A stretch of DNA of 64,000 nt from Clostridiales bacterium (GCA_015069425.1 SVIP01000004.1:124001-188000); one strand, 5' to 3'; shown: positions 41,060 to 53,306, counted from the stretch's first letter. Notes: generated by a model from the letters alone, not told the origin. Numbers and translations: made by a program.

Positions 41060-42297
41060 AAGCGGTAGTTTTTACGCTTGGCTGTAAAGTGAACGAATGT
41101 GAAAGCGACGCTCTTATCGCAGGGTTAAATAAAAGAGGATATACGGTTAGCGATAAACTGGAAAAAGCAGATTTATATATCGTTAATACTTGCGCAGTTA
41201 CCGCAGAGGCGGAAAAAAAGTCAAGACAGACAGCAAGTAGAATAAAAAAATTGAACCCTAATGCCAAGATTATTTTTACAGGCTGTGCGGTGGAGAAAAA
41301 CTGCAAATCCTTTTCGGAAAAATCCAACGAGTATTTAGTTACTGGTACTTTTAATAAGAGTAAAATACTCGATATGCTTGATAAAGTTGGAGAGCAAATT
41401 AGTAGTCCAAGTACGGTGTTTGAAGAAATGGATTTTCCTAAAACGCTTAGAACAAGAGTTTTTGTTAAAGTTCAAGACGGGTGCAATAATTTTTGTTCGT
41501 ACTGCATAATACCTTATCTGCGTGGAAGAAGTCGTTCAAGAAATCCAGAAAATATAATAAAAGAAATCGAGACGATAAAACCTAAAGAGGTTGTGCTTAA
41601 CGGAATAAACCTCTCTGCGTACGATTATAATGGGTTAAAACTGGTAGACTTAATCAAAAGTTTAAAAGGCGTAAATGCTAGAATAAGGTTAGGCTCTCTA
41701 GAAGTAAGGGTTATCGACGACGAATTGTTAACGGCTCTTAAAAATCTTAAAGATTTTGCACCGCATTTTCACCTTTCCTTGCAGTCGGGCTCAGATTCGG
41801 TGCTAAAAAGCATGAATCGACACTATACCGCAAAAGAGTATATTGAAAAAGTAGATTTAATACGCTCGTACTTCCCTGATGCAGGAATAACTACCGATAT
41901 AATTGTTGGCTTTCCAACTGAAACAGATGAAAATTTTAAGGAAACTCTTTCCTTGGTGGATAGGGTAAAATTTAGCGATATTCACCCCTTTCCGTTTAGC
42001 CCAAGACAAGGAACGGTTGCTTATAAATTAAAGGATTTATCTCCAGAGATAAAAAAAGAGAGACTAAATATTTTACTTTCTAAAAAAGCCGAGTGTAAAA
42101 AGCAATTTGCACAATCTTTAGTTGGTAAAACCCTAAACTTTTTGTTTGAAGAAGAGAAAGACGGATATTATCAAGGCTATTCAGAAAATTATTTAAGGAT
42201 ATATTTAAAGAACTTTGTGCCTGATAAAGATATAAAAAAAGTAAGAGTACTTGAACCGTTTAACGACGGTGCGCTCTGCGAAGAAATAGGAGAATGA
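41056..42297 (+). CDS. mtaB: Radical-SAM tRNA methylthiotransferase, MtaB-like
   Basis: TLGCKVNECES, VQDGCNNFCSYCIIPYLRGRSRSR, LSLQSGSDSVLKSMNRHYT. Confidence 0.92.
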   Translation: MKAVVFTLGCKVNECESDALIAGLNKRGYTVSDKLEKADLYIVNTCAVTAEAEKKSRQTASRIKKLNPNAKIIFTGCAVEKNCKSFSEKSNEYLVTGTFNKSKILDMLDKVGEQISSPSTVFEEMDFPKTLRTRVFVKVQDGCNNFCSYCIIPYLRGRSRSRNPENIIKEIETIKPKEVVLNGINLSAYDYNGLKLVDLIKSLKGVNARIRLGSLEVRVIDDELLTALKNLKDFAPHFHLSLQSGSDSVLKSMNRHYTAKEYIEKVDLIRSYFPDAGITTDIIVGFPTETDENFKETLSLVDRVKFSDIHPFPFSPRQGTVAYKLKDLSPEIKKERLNILLSKKAECKKQFAQSLVGKTLNFLFEEEKDGYYQGYSENYLRIYLKNFVPDKDIKKVRVLEPFNDGALCEEIGE

Positions 42298-42641
42298 TTA
42301 TGGAAAACTGTTTGTTTTGTAAAATTATTGCAGGGGAGATTCCTGCTAGCAAGATGTATGAAGACGAAAATATGCTAATATTTAAAGATATTGACCCAAA
42401 GGCAAAAAATCACTATTTGTGTGTTCCTAAAAGTCACTTTAAACTTTTAGCAGATATGACAGAAGAGCAAAGTGAAATGTTAAAAGCGTGTTTTAAGAAA
42501 ATTCCCGAATTACAAAAGGAATTAGGTTTAGAAAACGGTTATAGATTGGTTATAAACCAAGGCGAAGATGCAGGTCAAACTGTGTTCCATTTGCATATTC
42601 ATATTCTTTCAGGTCAGAAAATGGGTTGGACACCCGCATAA
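42294..42641 (+). CDS. HIT family protein
   Basis: CLFCKIIAGEIPASKMYED, GQTVFHLHIHILSG. Confidence 0.95.
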   Translation: MIMENCLFCKIIAGEIPASKMYEDENMLIFKDIDPKAKNHYLCVPKSHFKLLADMTEEQSEMLKACFKKIPELQKELGLENGYRLVINQGEDAGQTVFHLHIHILSGQKMGWTPA

Positions 42642-42644
42642 AAG

Positions 42645-42672
42645 AAAAAAGCACTCAAGGAGTGCTTTTTTA
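42645..42672. terminator. Intrinsic terminator
   Basis: aaaaaagcactc-aag-gagtgctttttt. Confidence 0.85.
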
Positions 42673-43362
42673 GTGTGTTTGAAAGTTGTTCTTCAGTTTG
42701 GCATATACGAGGGCGAGTAAATACACTAGAACTAATAAGATAATTAACCAATAAAACGAGCCCATAAAAAAGGGCGCTTGGTTAGAGAAACCAAAAATTC
42801 CAGCAGGTGAAGAAAAGTTTAAAAAAAAGTAGGGAAAAGTTTGACCTCTTCCAAAATCAATTTTTAATAGATGAAATATTATAACGCTAAGTAAATAGAA
42901 TAAGGGTGGTAGTATTGCTTTTAACGAACTTTTTTTGTTAAGTATAATTAAATAATCGTCTAAAAAGAAATCAGCGATGGCAAAAGCAGGGGATAAAATA
43001 TGCGTTAAAATTCCAGAAAGCGACCAAACGTGATAACTTTCGTCCGCAAAAGGCGCTAAAAGTGCTAAAAAGACTATTCCCGTAACTGAAATTGATACGG
43101 TTAGTACGTATTTAAGATAATATAACTTTTTATAATACTTTTCATTAAAGTTAGGGAAAAACAAGTCTATAATTATAATTGCTAAAAAAACCGAGCCTAT
43201 CCATAAATTAGATTGAGCGGTAAAATACATTGTTCTATTATACCAATGTTTATATCCGTCAAGCGTAGCATTAAAAAGGCTTAAAATTACACCGCCTATG
43301 CTAAAAATTACCGTTAATATCTTAAAGGTAAAGCAAAGATAATATTTTGAATCTTTAATCAT
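42670..43362 (-). CDS. Multi-pass membrane protein, possibly Pr6Pr/FAR-17a-like
   Basis: Hydrophobic segments; YNRTMYFTAQSNLWIGSVF. Confidence 0.55.
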   Translation of the reverse strand: MIKDSKYYLCFTFKILTVIFSIGGVILSLFNATLDGYKHWYNRTMYFTAQSNLWIGSVFLAIIIIDLFFPNFNEKYYKKLYYLKYVLTVSISVTGIVFLALLAPFADESYHVWSLSGILTHILSPAFAIADFFLDDYLIILNKKSSLKAILPPLFYLLSVIIFHLLKIDFGRGQTFPYFFLNFSSPAGIFGFSNQAPFFMGSFYWLIILLVLVYLLALVYAKLKNNFQTH

Positions 43363-43435
43363 TTAGTTAGTTTGTGTAAAATACAAAAAAATACCCCTGC
43401 ACTTAAAATAAAAGTGCAGGGGTAAATAAATTTTA

Positions 43436-43969
43436 TTAGTAGTTGATTACACGGAGCATAAAGTATGCTTTTGGATGGTCACAAACAGGGCATTTTTCAG
43501 GTGCTCCAATTGCATCGTGAATATGTCCGCAGTTACGGCAAATCCAAACGCTCTTTTCATTTTTCTTAAATACCGTTCCGTCTTCAATATTTTTTAGAAG
43601 AGCACGATATCTTTCTTCGTGTTCTTTTTCAATTTTAGCAACGCCTCTAAATAATCTTGCAATATCAGTAAAACCTTCTTCGTCAGCTTCTTTTGCCATA
43701 CGAGCGTACATATCCGTCCATTCGTAATTTTCACCGTAAGCAGCGTCTTTTAAGTTTTCGGGGGTAGAGCCGATACCGTCTAATAACTTATACCAAATTT
43801 TTGCGTGTTCTTTTTCGTTGTCAGCAGTTTCTAAGAAAAAAGCAGCGATTTGTTCGTAACCTTCTTTTTTTGCTTTAGACGCATAATAAGTATATTTATT
43901 ACGTGCTTGAGATTCGCCCGAAAAAGCCTCTCTTAAATTCATTTCTGTTTTAGAACCCTTTAATTCCAT
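43436..43969 (-). CDS. Rubrerythrin
   Basis: ExxH motifs in ferritin-like domain plus [29 protein letters not shown] rubredoxin domain; start ATG 43969 with SD aaggag. Confidence 0.95.
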   Translation of the reverse strand: MELKGSKTEMNLREAFSGESQARNKYTYYASKAKKEGYEQIAAFFLETADNEKEHAKIWYKLLDGIGSTPENLKDAAYGENYEWTDMYARMAKEADEEGFTDIARLFRGVAKIEKEHEERYRALLKNIEDGTVFKKNEKSVWICRNCGHIHDAIGAPEKCPVCDHPKAYFMLRVINY

Positions 43970-44051
43970 ATTAATTCTCCTTGTATTTTTATTTATTATT
44001 AACAATTATAAATTACTTAAACCTATTTGTCAATACTGTATTGGAAAATTT

Positions 44052-44267
44052 TTACAAATCTTTTTTACCTAATAAAAAATCAGCAGAAACGTCTAATATT
44101 TCACATATTTTTTCAAAAGTTTCAAGAGAAGGTAACGCTTTTCCACTTTTATACATTGACATAGTTGCTTTAGTTATATTAAGTTTTCTTGCAAGTTCAG
44201 CGTAAGTTAATGGAGAAAATTTAACAGCTTCTTGTAACTTTAAGCTGAAGATATTACGAATATTCAT
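44052..44267 (-). CDS. XRE-family HTH regulator (71 aa)
   Basis: LTYAELARKLNITKATMSMYKSGKALPSLETFEKICEILDVSADFLLG. Confidence 0.9.
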   Translation of the reverse strand: MNIRNIFSLKLQEAVKFSPLTYAELARKLNITKATMSMYKSGKALPSLETFEKICEILDVSADFLLGKKDL

Positions 44268-44300
44268 AAAATTAGTTTAATACAATCTAACTATTTTTGG

Positions 44301-44329
44301 TTGACAGTTAGATTAAATCTAACTATAAT
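44301..44329 (+). promoter_or_regulatory. Promoter of lipoprotein gene with operator palindrome in its spacer
   Basis: TTGACA-17-TATAAT; perfect inverted repeat AGTTAGATT-a-AATCTAACT at 44306-44324. Confidence 0.8.
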
Positions 44330-44359
44330 TGAATTATTAATAAAAAAACTGGTGAAAAT

Positions 44360-45841
44360 ATGAAAAAATTCTTATTAAATTGTCTTGTTTTGTTATTTGT
44401 ATTAGCGTTTGTGTGTTTAGGTGCTTGTGATGATAGTGAGGTAGCGCACGAACACGTGTTTGACAAACAAATTGTTGAACAAAGTTTTATTGCTAATGAA
44501 AGTAGTTGTACTGAAAAAGCACAGTATTATTATTCTTGCGAGTGTGGGGAAAAGGGAGAAACAACTTTTGAATTTGGCGAGTTAAAAGAACACGATTATT
44601 CTATTGTGAATAAAGATGAAAATATTCACTGGCAAGAGTGTATTTGTGGTGATAAAGTAGGTGTTGAAAACCATATTTTTATTGATGGTGTATGTGTTTG
44701 TGGAAAGGAGCAAGACATACATATTCATTCGTATGACTTGTTAAGATATGATGCTGATAAACATTGGTTAGAATGTTCGTGTGGGGCAAAAGAACAAGAA
44801 ATTCCACATTATGGCGGAACGGCAACGTGTGAAGAAAAGGCGATTTGCAGTAGATGTGGAAAAGATTACGGCTCAATAAAAGGGCATAATTATACTTATA
44901 AGTATTACGGAAAAGATGGTGCGAATAATTATAACATTACTTTAGAATGTAGTAAAACTGATTGTAAAAAGGTTATTTCGGCAAAAGCAGAAAGCAAAGA
45001 AATAGTTGAACCTACTTGCAAGGATAACGGATATACTATATATGAGTATAGTTATAATAATGGACTTGTTAATAAAAAAGGAACGATAAATCTTGACGAA
45101 ACAAAAAGAAGCGAGAAACATCTATTAACTATAGACGGACAGGAAATAAAACTTAGCATAGAAGAAGAATGCGTAATGGATAAACTATTCAGTAAAGCAA
45201 TAACAGAAGACAAACTTAGAATAATTGCAGGTGTTGGAGGTGATTGTTCTGTTTATATGCATGCGATTTTTGATTGTGAATGTTGTGAACACCCAATTAT
45301 TATAAGTTTAAGTGGAGAACACGTTTTAGGTGGATTAATTAATCCTTGTACTAAAAATAGTTATAGAGAATGTACGCTTTGTGATTACGTTGAATATGGA
45401 GAAGTTTTAGGGCATAGTTACGAACGAATATCGGCAATGAAACAGCAAAATGGAAATTATCTTGTAAACTTAAAGTGTAAGAATTGTAAAGGGGCTAAAA
45501 CCGCAATAGGAACTTTTAAAGGCGTTGTTGAGGCAACTTGTGAAAAAGGATATGAAATATATGAATATACATATAATAATTTTGTAAGAGATGTTACAGA
45601 AACTTTTTTATTAAATGAAAAAGAGCCAGCGTTTAAACATTACGTTATTTGTGATGGTTATAAATTTGAATTTGAATTAAATGGATATTATGAACTAAAT
45701 GAGACGATAGAATATTTAATAGAAAAAGGTGTTATACGCTGGAATATAGGCATTCCTATAGGAAAAGAAAATTATGGACTTGCAGTTGTAGATTGTGATT
45801 ATTGTGATATTCCTTTCATAATTTATGTATCGGGTAAATAA
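44360..45841 (+). CDS. Cys-rich lipoprotein with repeated CxxCG/C-x-C-G surface motifs
   Basis: Lipobox VCLGAC; repeated C.CG / TC..... / C..C modules (CECGEKG, CICGDKV, CVCGKE, CSCGAKE, CSRCGKDYG, CTLCDYVEYG). Confidence 0.7.
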   Translation: MKKFLLNCLVLLFVLAFVCLGACDDSEVAHEHVFDKQIVEQSFIANESSCTEKAQYYYSCECGEKGETTFEFGELKEHDYSIVNKDENIHWQECICGDKVGVENHIFIDGVCVCGKEQDIHIHSYDLLRYDADKHWLECSCGAKEQEIPHYGGTATCEEKAICSRCGKDYGSIKGHNYTYKYYGKDGANNYNITLECSKTDCKKVISAKAESKEIVEPTCKDNGYTIYEYSYNNGLVNKKGTINLDETKRSEKHLLTIDGQEIKLSIEEECVMDKLFSKAITEDKLRIIAGVGGDCSVYMHAIFDCECCEHPIIISLSGEHVLGGLINPCTKNSYRECTLCDYVEYGEVLGHSYERISAMKQQNGNYLVNLKCKNCKGAKTAIGTFKGVVEATCEKGYEIYEYTYNNFVRDVTETFLLNEKEPAFKHYVICDGYKFEFELNGYYELNETIEYLIEKGVIRWNIGIPIGKENYGLAVVDCDYCDIPFIIYVSGK

Positions 45842-45846
45842 AACAA

Positions 45847-45882
45847 AACTCCGCACGCTTAATTAAAGCATGCGGAGTTTTT
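45847..45882. terminator. Intrinsic terminator
   Basis: aaactccgcacgctt-aattaa-agcatgcggagttttt. Confidence 0.85.
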
Positions 45883-45897
45883 AATTTTTATTTTCGA

Positions 45898-47301
45898 TTA
45901 GAATTTAATTTTTTCTGCAATATAGTTTTTGAGTTCTGCAATCGGAAGTCTTACTTGTTCCATGGTGTCTCTGTCACGGATTGTAACTGCGTTATCTTCT
46001 AACGTGTCAAAGTCAACGGTGATGCAGTATGGAGTACCGATTTCGTCTTGACGACGATAACGCTTACCAATTGAACCTGATTCGTCATAATCAACAGGGA
46101 AAGACTTAATTAATTCTGAATAGATTTCATCTGCTTTCTCTGAGAGTTTCTTAGAAAGAGGTAAGATTGCAGCCTTGAACGGTGCTAGGGTTGGGTGTAA
46201 GTGAAGTACCGTTCTAACGTCGTTCTTTTCTGCGTCGATAACTTCGTCTTCATAAGCGTTGCAAAGGATAGCAAGTACAGTTCTTTCTACACCAAGACTA
46301 GGTTCAACAACGTACGGAATATATCTTTCGTTAGTTTCTTGGTCAAAGTAAGATAAATCCTTTTTAGAAACGTTTTGATGTTGTGTTAAGTCGTAATCAG
46401 TTCTATCTGCCACGCCCCAAAGTTCGCCCCAACCGAACGGGAACAAGAACTCGAAGTCAGTAGTTGCTTTTGAGTAGAAACAAAGTTCTTCGGGGTCGTG
46501 GTCTCTAAGTCTAATTTTTTCTTCTTTTAAGCCGATAGCAAGCAACCATTCACGGCAGAAATTTCTCCAATAACTAAACCATTCTAAGTCTGTGCCGGGT
46601 TTACAGAAGAATTCAAGTTCCATTTGTTCAAATTCACGCACACGGAAGATAAAGTTACCGGGAGTGATTTCGTTACGGAAAGACTTACCGATTTGAGCGA
46701 TACCGAAAGGCATTTTCTTTCTGGTTGTACGTTGAACGTTTACAAAGTTAGTAAAAATACCTTGTGCGGTTTCAGGACGAAGATAAACGGTGTTTTTAGC
46801 ATCTTCAGTTACGCCTTGGAAAGTTTTAAACATTAAGTTAAATTGTCTAATATCTGTAAAGTTGTGCTTTTTGCAAGTTGGACAGGGAATATTGTGTTCT
46901 TCAACGAAGTTTTTCATTTCTTCGTGAGAGAAAGCGTCGATAGGTTTTTCTAAAGTATATCCATTTTCGCTTGCCCAGTCTTCGATTAATTTATCTGCTC
47001 TAAAACGTTCGTGACATTCACGGCAGTCCATAAGTGGATCAGAAAAACCTGCTAAGTGACCTGACGCAACCCAAGTTTGTGGGTTCATAAGTATTGCTGC
47101 GTCTAAGCCGACGTTAAGTTTATTTTCGGTAACGAATTTTTGCCACCAAGCACGCTTAACGTTATTTTTAAGTTCAACGCCCAAAGGACCGTAGTCCCAG
47201 GTGTTTGCTAAGCCACCATAAATTTCACTACCAGGGAAAATAAAACCCCTACTTTTACAAAGATTAACGATTTTTTCCATCGTTGCCGTGTTTTCTGCCA
47301 T
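45898..47301 (-). CDS. glyS: Glycyl-tRNA synthetase (class II, single-chain)
   Basis: [49 protein letters not shown]; start ATG 47301 with SD ggag rather than track start 47364. Confidence 0.95.
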   Translation of the reverse strand: MAENTATMEKIVNLCKSRGFIFPGSEIYGGLANTWDYGPLGVELKNNVKRAWWQKFVTENKLNVGLDAAILMNPQTWVASGHLAGFSDPLMDCRECHERFRADKLIEDWASENGYTLEKPIDAFSHEEMKNFVEEHNIPCPTCKKHNFTDIRQFNLMFKTFQGVTEDAKNTVYLRPETAQGIFTNFVNVQRTTRKKMPFGIAQIGKSFRNEITPGNFIFRVREFEQMELEFFCKPGTDLEWFSYWRNFCREWLLAIGLKEEKIRLRDHDPEELCFYSKATTDFEFLFPFGWGELWGVADRTDYDLTQHQNVSKKDLSYFDQETNERYIPYVVEPSLGVERTVLAILCNAYEDEVIDAEKNDVRTVLHLHPTLAPFKAAILPLSKKLSEKADEIYSELIKSFPVDYDESGSIGKRYRRQDEIGTPYCITVDFDTLEDNAVTIRDRDTMEQVRLPIAELKNYIAEKIKF

Positions 47302-47503
47302 AATTATTCTCCAAAAAATATTATTTTTAATGAATTTCACAAGACATTGTACATTAAACGGCAATTTTAGTCAAGCAAACTGATTGAAAATGAAAGAATT
47401 AGAAAATATTTAAATTTTACTTTGGTTTTTTTGCGTATATATGATATACTTATTGTGATTTTTGTGATAAAATATCTCTATACTGCAACAAAAGGTGATT
47501 TAA

Positions 47504-49141
47504 ATGGTTGAAGCGACTAATTTTATTGAACAAATTATAAATGAAGAATTAGAAAGTGGAAAAGTTAGCGGTACTTATACCCGTTTTCCACCAGAACCCA
47601 ACGGATATTTGCATATAGGGCATGCTAAAAGTTTATGCATAAACTTTGGGGTTAAAGAAAAGTATAACGGTAAATGCAACCTTTTCTTTGACGACACAAA
47701 CCCATCAAAAGAAAAAACAGAATTTGTTGACGCTATTAAAGCGGACATAAAGTGGCTTGGTTTTTCTTGGGATAAAGAATGCTATGCATCAGATTTCTTT
47801 GAGAAGATTTACGATTTTGCTATCGAACTTATCAAAAAAGGTAAAGCCTTTGTTTGCGATATGAGTCCCGAAGAAATAAGTGCAAACCGTGGTACGCTTA
47901 CTGAGGCGGGAAAAGAAAGTCCCAACAGAAATAGAAGCGTGGAAGAAAACCTTGCTCTCTTTACTGCAATGCGTAACGGAGAGTTTAAGGACGGAGAAAA
48001 ATGTCTTCGTGCTAAAATAGATATGGCATCGCCCAATATCAATATGCGTGACCCAGTTATTTATAGAATTCTTCGTCAAACCCACCATAGAACAGGGGAC
48101 AAATGGTGTATCTATCCTATGTATGACTATGCGCACCCTATTTGCGATTACTTGCAAGGGGTAACGCACTCGCTTTGTACTTTGGAATTTGAAGACCACC
48201 GTCCACTTTACGACTGGGTGGGTATTGAACTTGGTTTCTCACCAAAGCCACGCCAAATCGAATTTGCTCGCCTTAACGTAACAAATCTCGTTATGAGTAA
48301 AAGATATCTTAAAAAACTTGTTGAGGATGGCTCTGTTGACGGTTGGGATGACCCACGTATGCCAACTTTAACAGGACTTAGGAATCGTGGTGTTCCTGCT
48401 GACGCACTAAAAGATTTCTGCGGAAGAATAGGTGTAAGTAAAGCAAATTCAGAAGTGCAAATCAGTTATTTAGAGGCGTGTATAAGAGAATACCTTAACG
48501 AACACGCAGAACGAGCAATGGCTGTGTTGAAACCCTTAAAGTTAACTATTACTAACTATCCTGACGGAAAGACAGAACAAGTTGATTTTGATATCAATCC
48601 TAATGAAGAAGAAAAAAGAACGAGAAAGATTGATTTTTCTAAACATTTATATATTGACGCAGATGACTTTTCACTCGCTCCGCCACCCAAATATTTTAGG
48701 CTTAAAAAGGACGGTTACGTTCGCTTAAAGAGTGCTTACATTATTAAATGTGACGACGTGTTATTTGACGATAATGGTGAGGTTAAAGAAATTCTTTGCT
48801 CTTACGTTGAAGATAGTAGAAGTGGTAACGATACTTCGGGCATTAAATGTAAAGGCGTTATTCAATGGGTAAATGCGGATACTGCAGTTGACACGGAAAT
48901 TCGTCAATACGGATATTTGCTTAACGACGAAGAATACGCTGGTCAAGATTTTGGCGAAAGAATGAATAAGGAAAGCGTTAAAATCTTTAAAGGTAAGGTA
49001 GAGCCTTATATTTTTGAAAACGATAAGGATACCGCTTATCAATTAATAAGAACGGGATATTTTAAACGCTTAACCGTAAAAGGAAAAGAAATAATAAGTG
49101 AAATAGTATCGCTAAAAGACAACTTTAATAACAAAAAATAA
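47504..49141 (+). CDS. glnS: Glutaminyl-tRNA synthetase
   Basis: TRFPPEPNGYLHIGHAKSLCINFG, FDDTNPSKE, MSKRYLKKLVE. Confidence 0.95.
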   Translation: MVEATNFIEQIINEELESGKVSGTYTRFPPEPNGYLHIGHAKSLCINFGVKEKYNGKCNLFFDDTNPSKEKTEFVDAIKADIKWLGFSWDKECYASDFFEKIYDFAIELIKKGKAFVCDMSPEEISANRGTLTEAGKESPNRNRSVEENLALFTAMRNGEFKDGEKCLRAKIDMASPNINMRDPVIYRILRQTHHRTGDKWCIYPMYDYAHPICDYLQGVTHSLCTLEFEDHRPLYDWVGIELGFSPKPRQIEFARLNVTNLVMSKRYLKKLVEDGSVDGWDDPRMPTLTGLRNRGVPADALKDFCGRIGVSKANSEVQISYLEACIREYLNEHAERAMAVLKPLKLTITNYPDGKTEQVDFDINPNEEEKRTRKIDFSKHLYIDADDFSLAPPPKYFRLKKDGYVRLKSAYIIKCDDVLFDDNGEVKEILCSYVEDSRSGNDTSGIKCKGVIQWVNADTAVDTEIRQYGYLLNDEEYAGQDFGERMNKESVKIFKGKVEPYIFENDKDTAYQLIRTGYFKRLTVKGKEIISEIVSLKDNFNNKK

Positions 49142-49145
49142 AAAT

Positions 49146-49180
49146 ATCGCCGACGGAATTTTCCGTCGGCGATAAATTTT
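49146..49180. terminator. Intrinsic terminator
   Basis: atcgccgacggaa-ttttccgtcggcgat. Confidence 0.8.
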
Positions 49181-49185
49181 AAAAA

Positions 49186-49857
49186 TCAAAACACTTCTCT
49201 AATTGCGAGTAGTTCTCCAGAATAGCCGTCTATAAGCATTGCCTTAAGGTGGTCTTTCCCAGATGCAATGCCCACGTACCAGTATGGTTTTTCATCTTTA
49301 ACTAATATTCGAACGTGTATTTCTGCGTTGAAATTTCCGTCAATTATGTAAGTTTGTATTAATGAGTTTTGTTTATTGTATAAATGGTCTAGTGCGGTTT
49401 TATATGAAATAGTATTTTCAGGAACAATGGACTTTAGTAAAATTTCTTGACGCTCTCCAGCGTATGAAAGAGTCACTGGAAATTCTTTTAGGTTAAAATC
49501 CTCAATTTCTACACTTGCGCATATAGTGTCGCTAACTGGGTTCAATTTAAATTCGGTTGTGTAGGTGTTTTTGTTAAACTCAAAGCTTAAAGAATAACTT
49601 GTGTTTTCGATTTCTTTATCTATCAAATGAAAAGTTAAAGCGTAAACTCGTATAGATACTTTTGCGTCGTTAGAGTAGGGAGATTCCTTAAATCCGTACC
49701 CCGCTTTAATGGTAAGATTATCTATATTTCCAAGGTAAATAGTTTCTCTTAAATCACTTACAGAATTATAAAGTGGGTTAGGTTTATCACAAGCTGAACA
49801 ACTTAGTAAAAACATTGTTAAAACGGCTAAAATTATTGATAATTTTCTCATAATCAC
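49186..49857 (-). CDS. Putative lipoprotein of unknown function
   Basis: Signal peptide with lipobox MFLLSCSAC; SD aggag before ATG. Confidence 0.6.
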   Translation of the reverse strand: MIMRKLSIILAVLTMFLLSCSACDKPNPLYNSVSDLRETIYLGNIDNLTIKAGYGFKESPYSNDAKVSIRVYALTFHLIDKEIENTSYSLSFEFNKNTYTTEFKLNPVSDTICASVEIEDFNLKEFPVTLSYAGERQEILLKSIVPENTISYKTALDHLYNKQNSLIQTYIIDGNFNAEIHVRILVKDEKPYWYVGIASGKDHLKAMLIDGYSGELLAIREVF

Positions 49858-49988
49858 TCCTCTTGATATAACTAAAATATGATAAAAAATAAAAAGTAAT
49901 TCTCTTTTTGTGTTTTTTGCTTAAAAAGGATTGATTTTTAAGTAAAACTTTGTTAAAATAGTAAAAATAATTATATAAGGAAAAGACA

Positions 49989-50354
49989 TTGAAGAAACTC
50001 GTTATTAAAACAGCACTTATAACCGTAGTATCCATAATTGGAGCAGTTATCATTGCGTTTGGCGCATTCGCTATGTTTGCGCCTAAGTCTGTTGCGAGCT
50101 TTTTTGACGGCGTGGGGGGATATTCCGCGTCCGTTTTCTTTTATGAAAGACAATATGAAAAAACCGAGGACTTTTCTGACCTTGTAGTATTGGTCGATAA
50201 GATTGACGACTTCTCGGACGCTGATATTGCTAAAAAGTATTTGAAGATATTTATTGAGCATCAAGAATTTGAAAATTACTGCGCGGGTAAAATGGCGACA
50301 AAAGGGGTTTCCCTTGCCGAATATTACCTTGGCAGATATGAAGATTTACAATAA
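49989..50354 (+). CDS. Hypothetical membrane-anchored protein
   Basis: N-terminal hydrophobic helix; aaggaaaag SD, TTG start; upstream of guaB. Confidence 0.6.
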   Translation: MKKLVIKTALITVVSIIGAVIIAFGAFAMFAPKSVASFFDGVGGYSASVFFYERQYEKTEDFSDLVVLVDKIDDFSDADIAKKYLKIFIEHQEFENYCAGKMATKGVSLAEYYLGRYEDLQ

Positions 50355-50373
50355 AAAAAGAAAAACTGTTTAG

Positions 50374-51837
<1,464 letters not shown>

Positions 51838-51848
51838 AAAGTATATAT

Positions 51849-51879
51849 ACAGCCCCGATTGTATCGGGGCTGTAGTTTT
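51849..51879 (+). terminator. Intrinsic terminator after guaB
   Basis: acagccccgat-tgt-atcggggctgtagtttt. Confidence 0.85.
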
Positions 51880-51928
51880 ATTTATAAAAATGATTTACTA
51901 TTTTATTAAAATGTTGTAAAATATCTAC

Positions 51929-52816
51929 ATGGAAAAATACGAAGTAAGATTATTCAATTCAAAAAACGTCAGCGGTTTTGCTTTTTTATTAATGATAACC
52001 GTTTACGTTTTTATATCTTTAATAGGGCAACTACTTGCCTTTGCGATTTTTGGGCAAGGCAGTGCGTATTTGGCAATTTGTTCTACTTTTTCCTCAGTTT
52101 CAATGGGGATTGTTTTAGTTTACCTTTCATTTAAAAATAAAGAAAAGTTAGTTACAAGCGTAAATATAGCGCCGTGTAGAATTAAATACCTTTTCTTGGC
52201 GGTGACAATTGCCATTGGTATGCTTTTTGGTTTGGGATTTATTAACGATGCGTTTGTTAAGTTATTTTCATTGATAGGAATAAATATAGAGGGGGTGTCT
52301 ATTCCTCTTAATACGCCGTTACATTTCATTGTATTTTCTATTGTATTGGCACTATTACCTGCTTTTTTTGAAGAGTGTTTTTTCCGTGGCTTTATGTTTG
52401 GCAAATTAAGCGCAGTTAAAACGTGGTGTGCAATAATTACCATATCTCTTTGTTTTGCTCTATACCATAAGTCGCTCGCACAGTTTTTTTATCAAATGAT
52501 TTACGGTATAATTTTGTGCCTTTTATTTAAGAGTGCAAATAGTGTTATTCCTTGTGTATTAGCACATTTTTTGAATAATTTTGCCGTTATTTGTTTTGAG
52601 TATTTTAAAATTCAAATAAACTTTTATAACCCTATAGTAATTATTATAGGATTGTTGTTTTTGTGTTTTTCAGTATTGATTTTACTTAAAGATATAAAAA
52701 AAGACCTTAAAGAAAAAGAGCAAATGCTTTCAATCAAGTGGTTTTACTTTCCTTTTGGATTATTTGGTTGCACAATATGTTTGCTCTTTTTAGTGAGCAA
52801 TTTGTTCGGTGTGTAA
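51929..52816 (+). CDS. CPBP-family intramembrane metalloprotease
   Basis: FFEECFFRGFMFG (EExxxR), ALYHKS, HFLNN motifs in multi-pass protein. Confidence 0.9.
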   Translation: MEKYEVRLFNSKNVSGFAFLLMITVYVFISLIGQLLAFAIFGQGSAYLAICSTFSSVSMGIVLVYLSFKNKEKLVTSVNIAPCRIKYLFLAVTIAIGMLFGLGFINDAFVKLFSLIGINIEGVSIPLNTPLHFIVFSIVLALLPAFFEECFFRGFMFGKLSAVKTWCAIITISLCFALYHKSLAQFFYQMIYGIILCLLFKSANSVIPCVLAHFLNNFAVICFEYFKIQINFYNPIVIIIGLLFLCFSVLILLKDIKKDLKEKEQMLSIKWFYFPFGLFGCTICLLFLVSNLFGV

Positions 52817-52817
52817 T

Positions 52818-53291
52818 ATGGTAAAGGTTAATTTAGTCGTTGTTGGAAAAGTTAAAGAAAAATATTTTGCAGACGGGATAGCCGAGTATTCTAAAAGGCT
52901 TTCTCGCTTTTGCGAATTTAAAATTATTGAGGTTTCTGAAGAAAATTACGCAAAAGTAGATTTTGCCACTGAGAACATAATTAAAGAAAAAGAGGCGGAA
53001 AGAATACTTCCCAATTTAAAAGGTTACGTCTTTTCAATGGCAATAGAAGGAAAGAAAACTTCGAGCGAAGGTTTTGCAAATAAATTAAATCGCCTTATAA
53101 GTGACGGAAACGGCGTTATTACTTTTGTTATAGGCGGTTCTTACGGATTATCGGATAAAATAAAGAAAGTATCTAACGAGTTGTTCTCTTTTTCAGAAAT
53201 GACCTTTCCGCATACGCTGTTTAGGCTTATGCTTACTGAACAAATTTATAGGGCTTTTTCCATTAATTCAGGTAGCGCATACCACAAATAA
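52818..53291 (+). CDS. rlmH: 23S rRNA (pseudouridine1915-N3)-methyltransferase RlmH
   Basis: VVGKVKEKYFADGIAEYSKRLSRF, FVIGGSYGLSD, FPHTLFRLMLTEQIYRAFSI. Confidence 0.96.
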   Translation: MVKVNLVVVGKVKEKYFADGIAEYSKRLSRFCEFKIIEVSEENYAKVDFATENIIKEKEAERILPNLKGYVFSMAIEGKKTSSEGFANKLNRLISDGNGVITFVIGGSYGLSDKIKKVSNELFSFSEMTFPHTLFRLMLTEQIYRAFSINSGSAYHK

Positions 53292-53306
53292 AGCATATTA
53301 TGTCGT

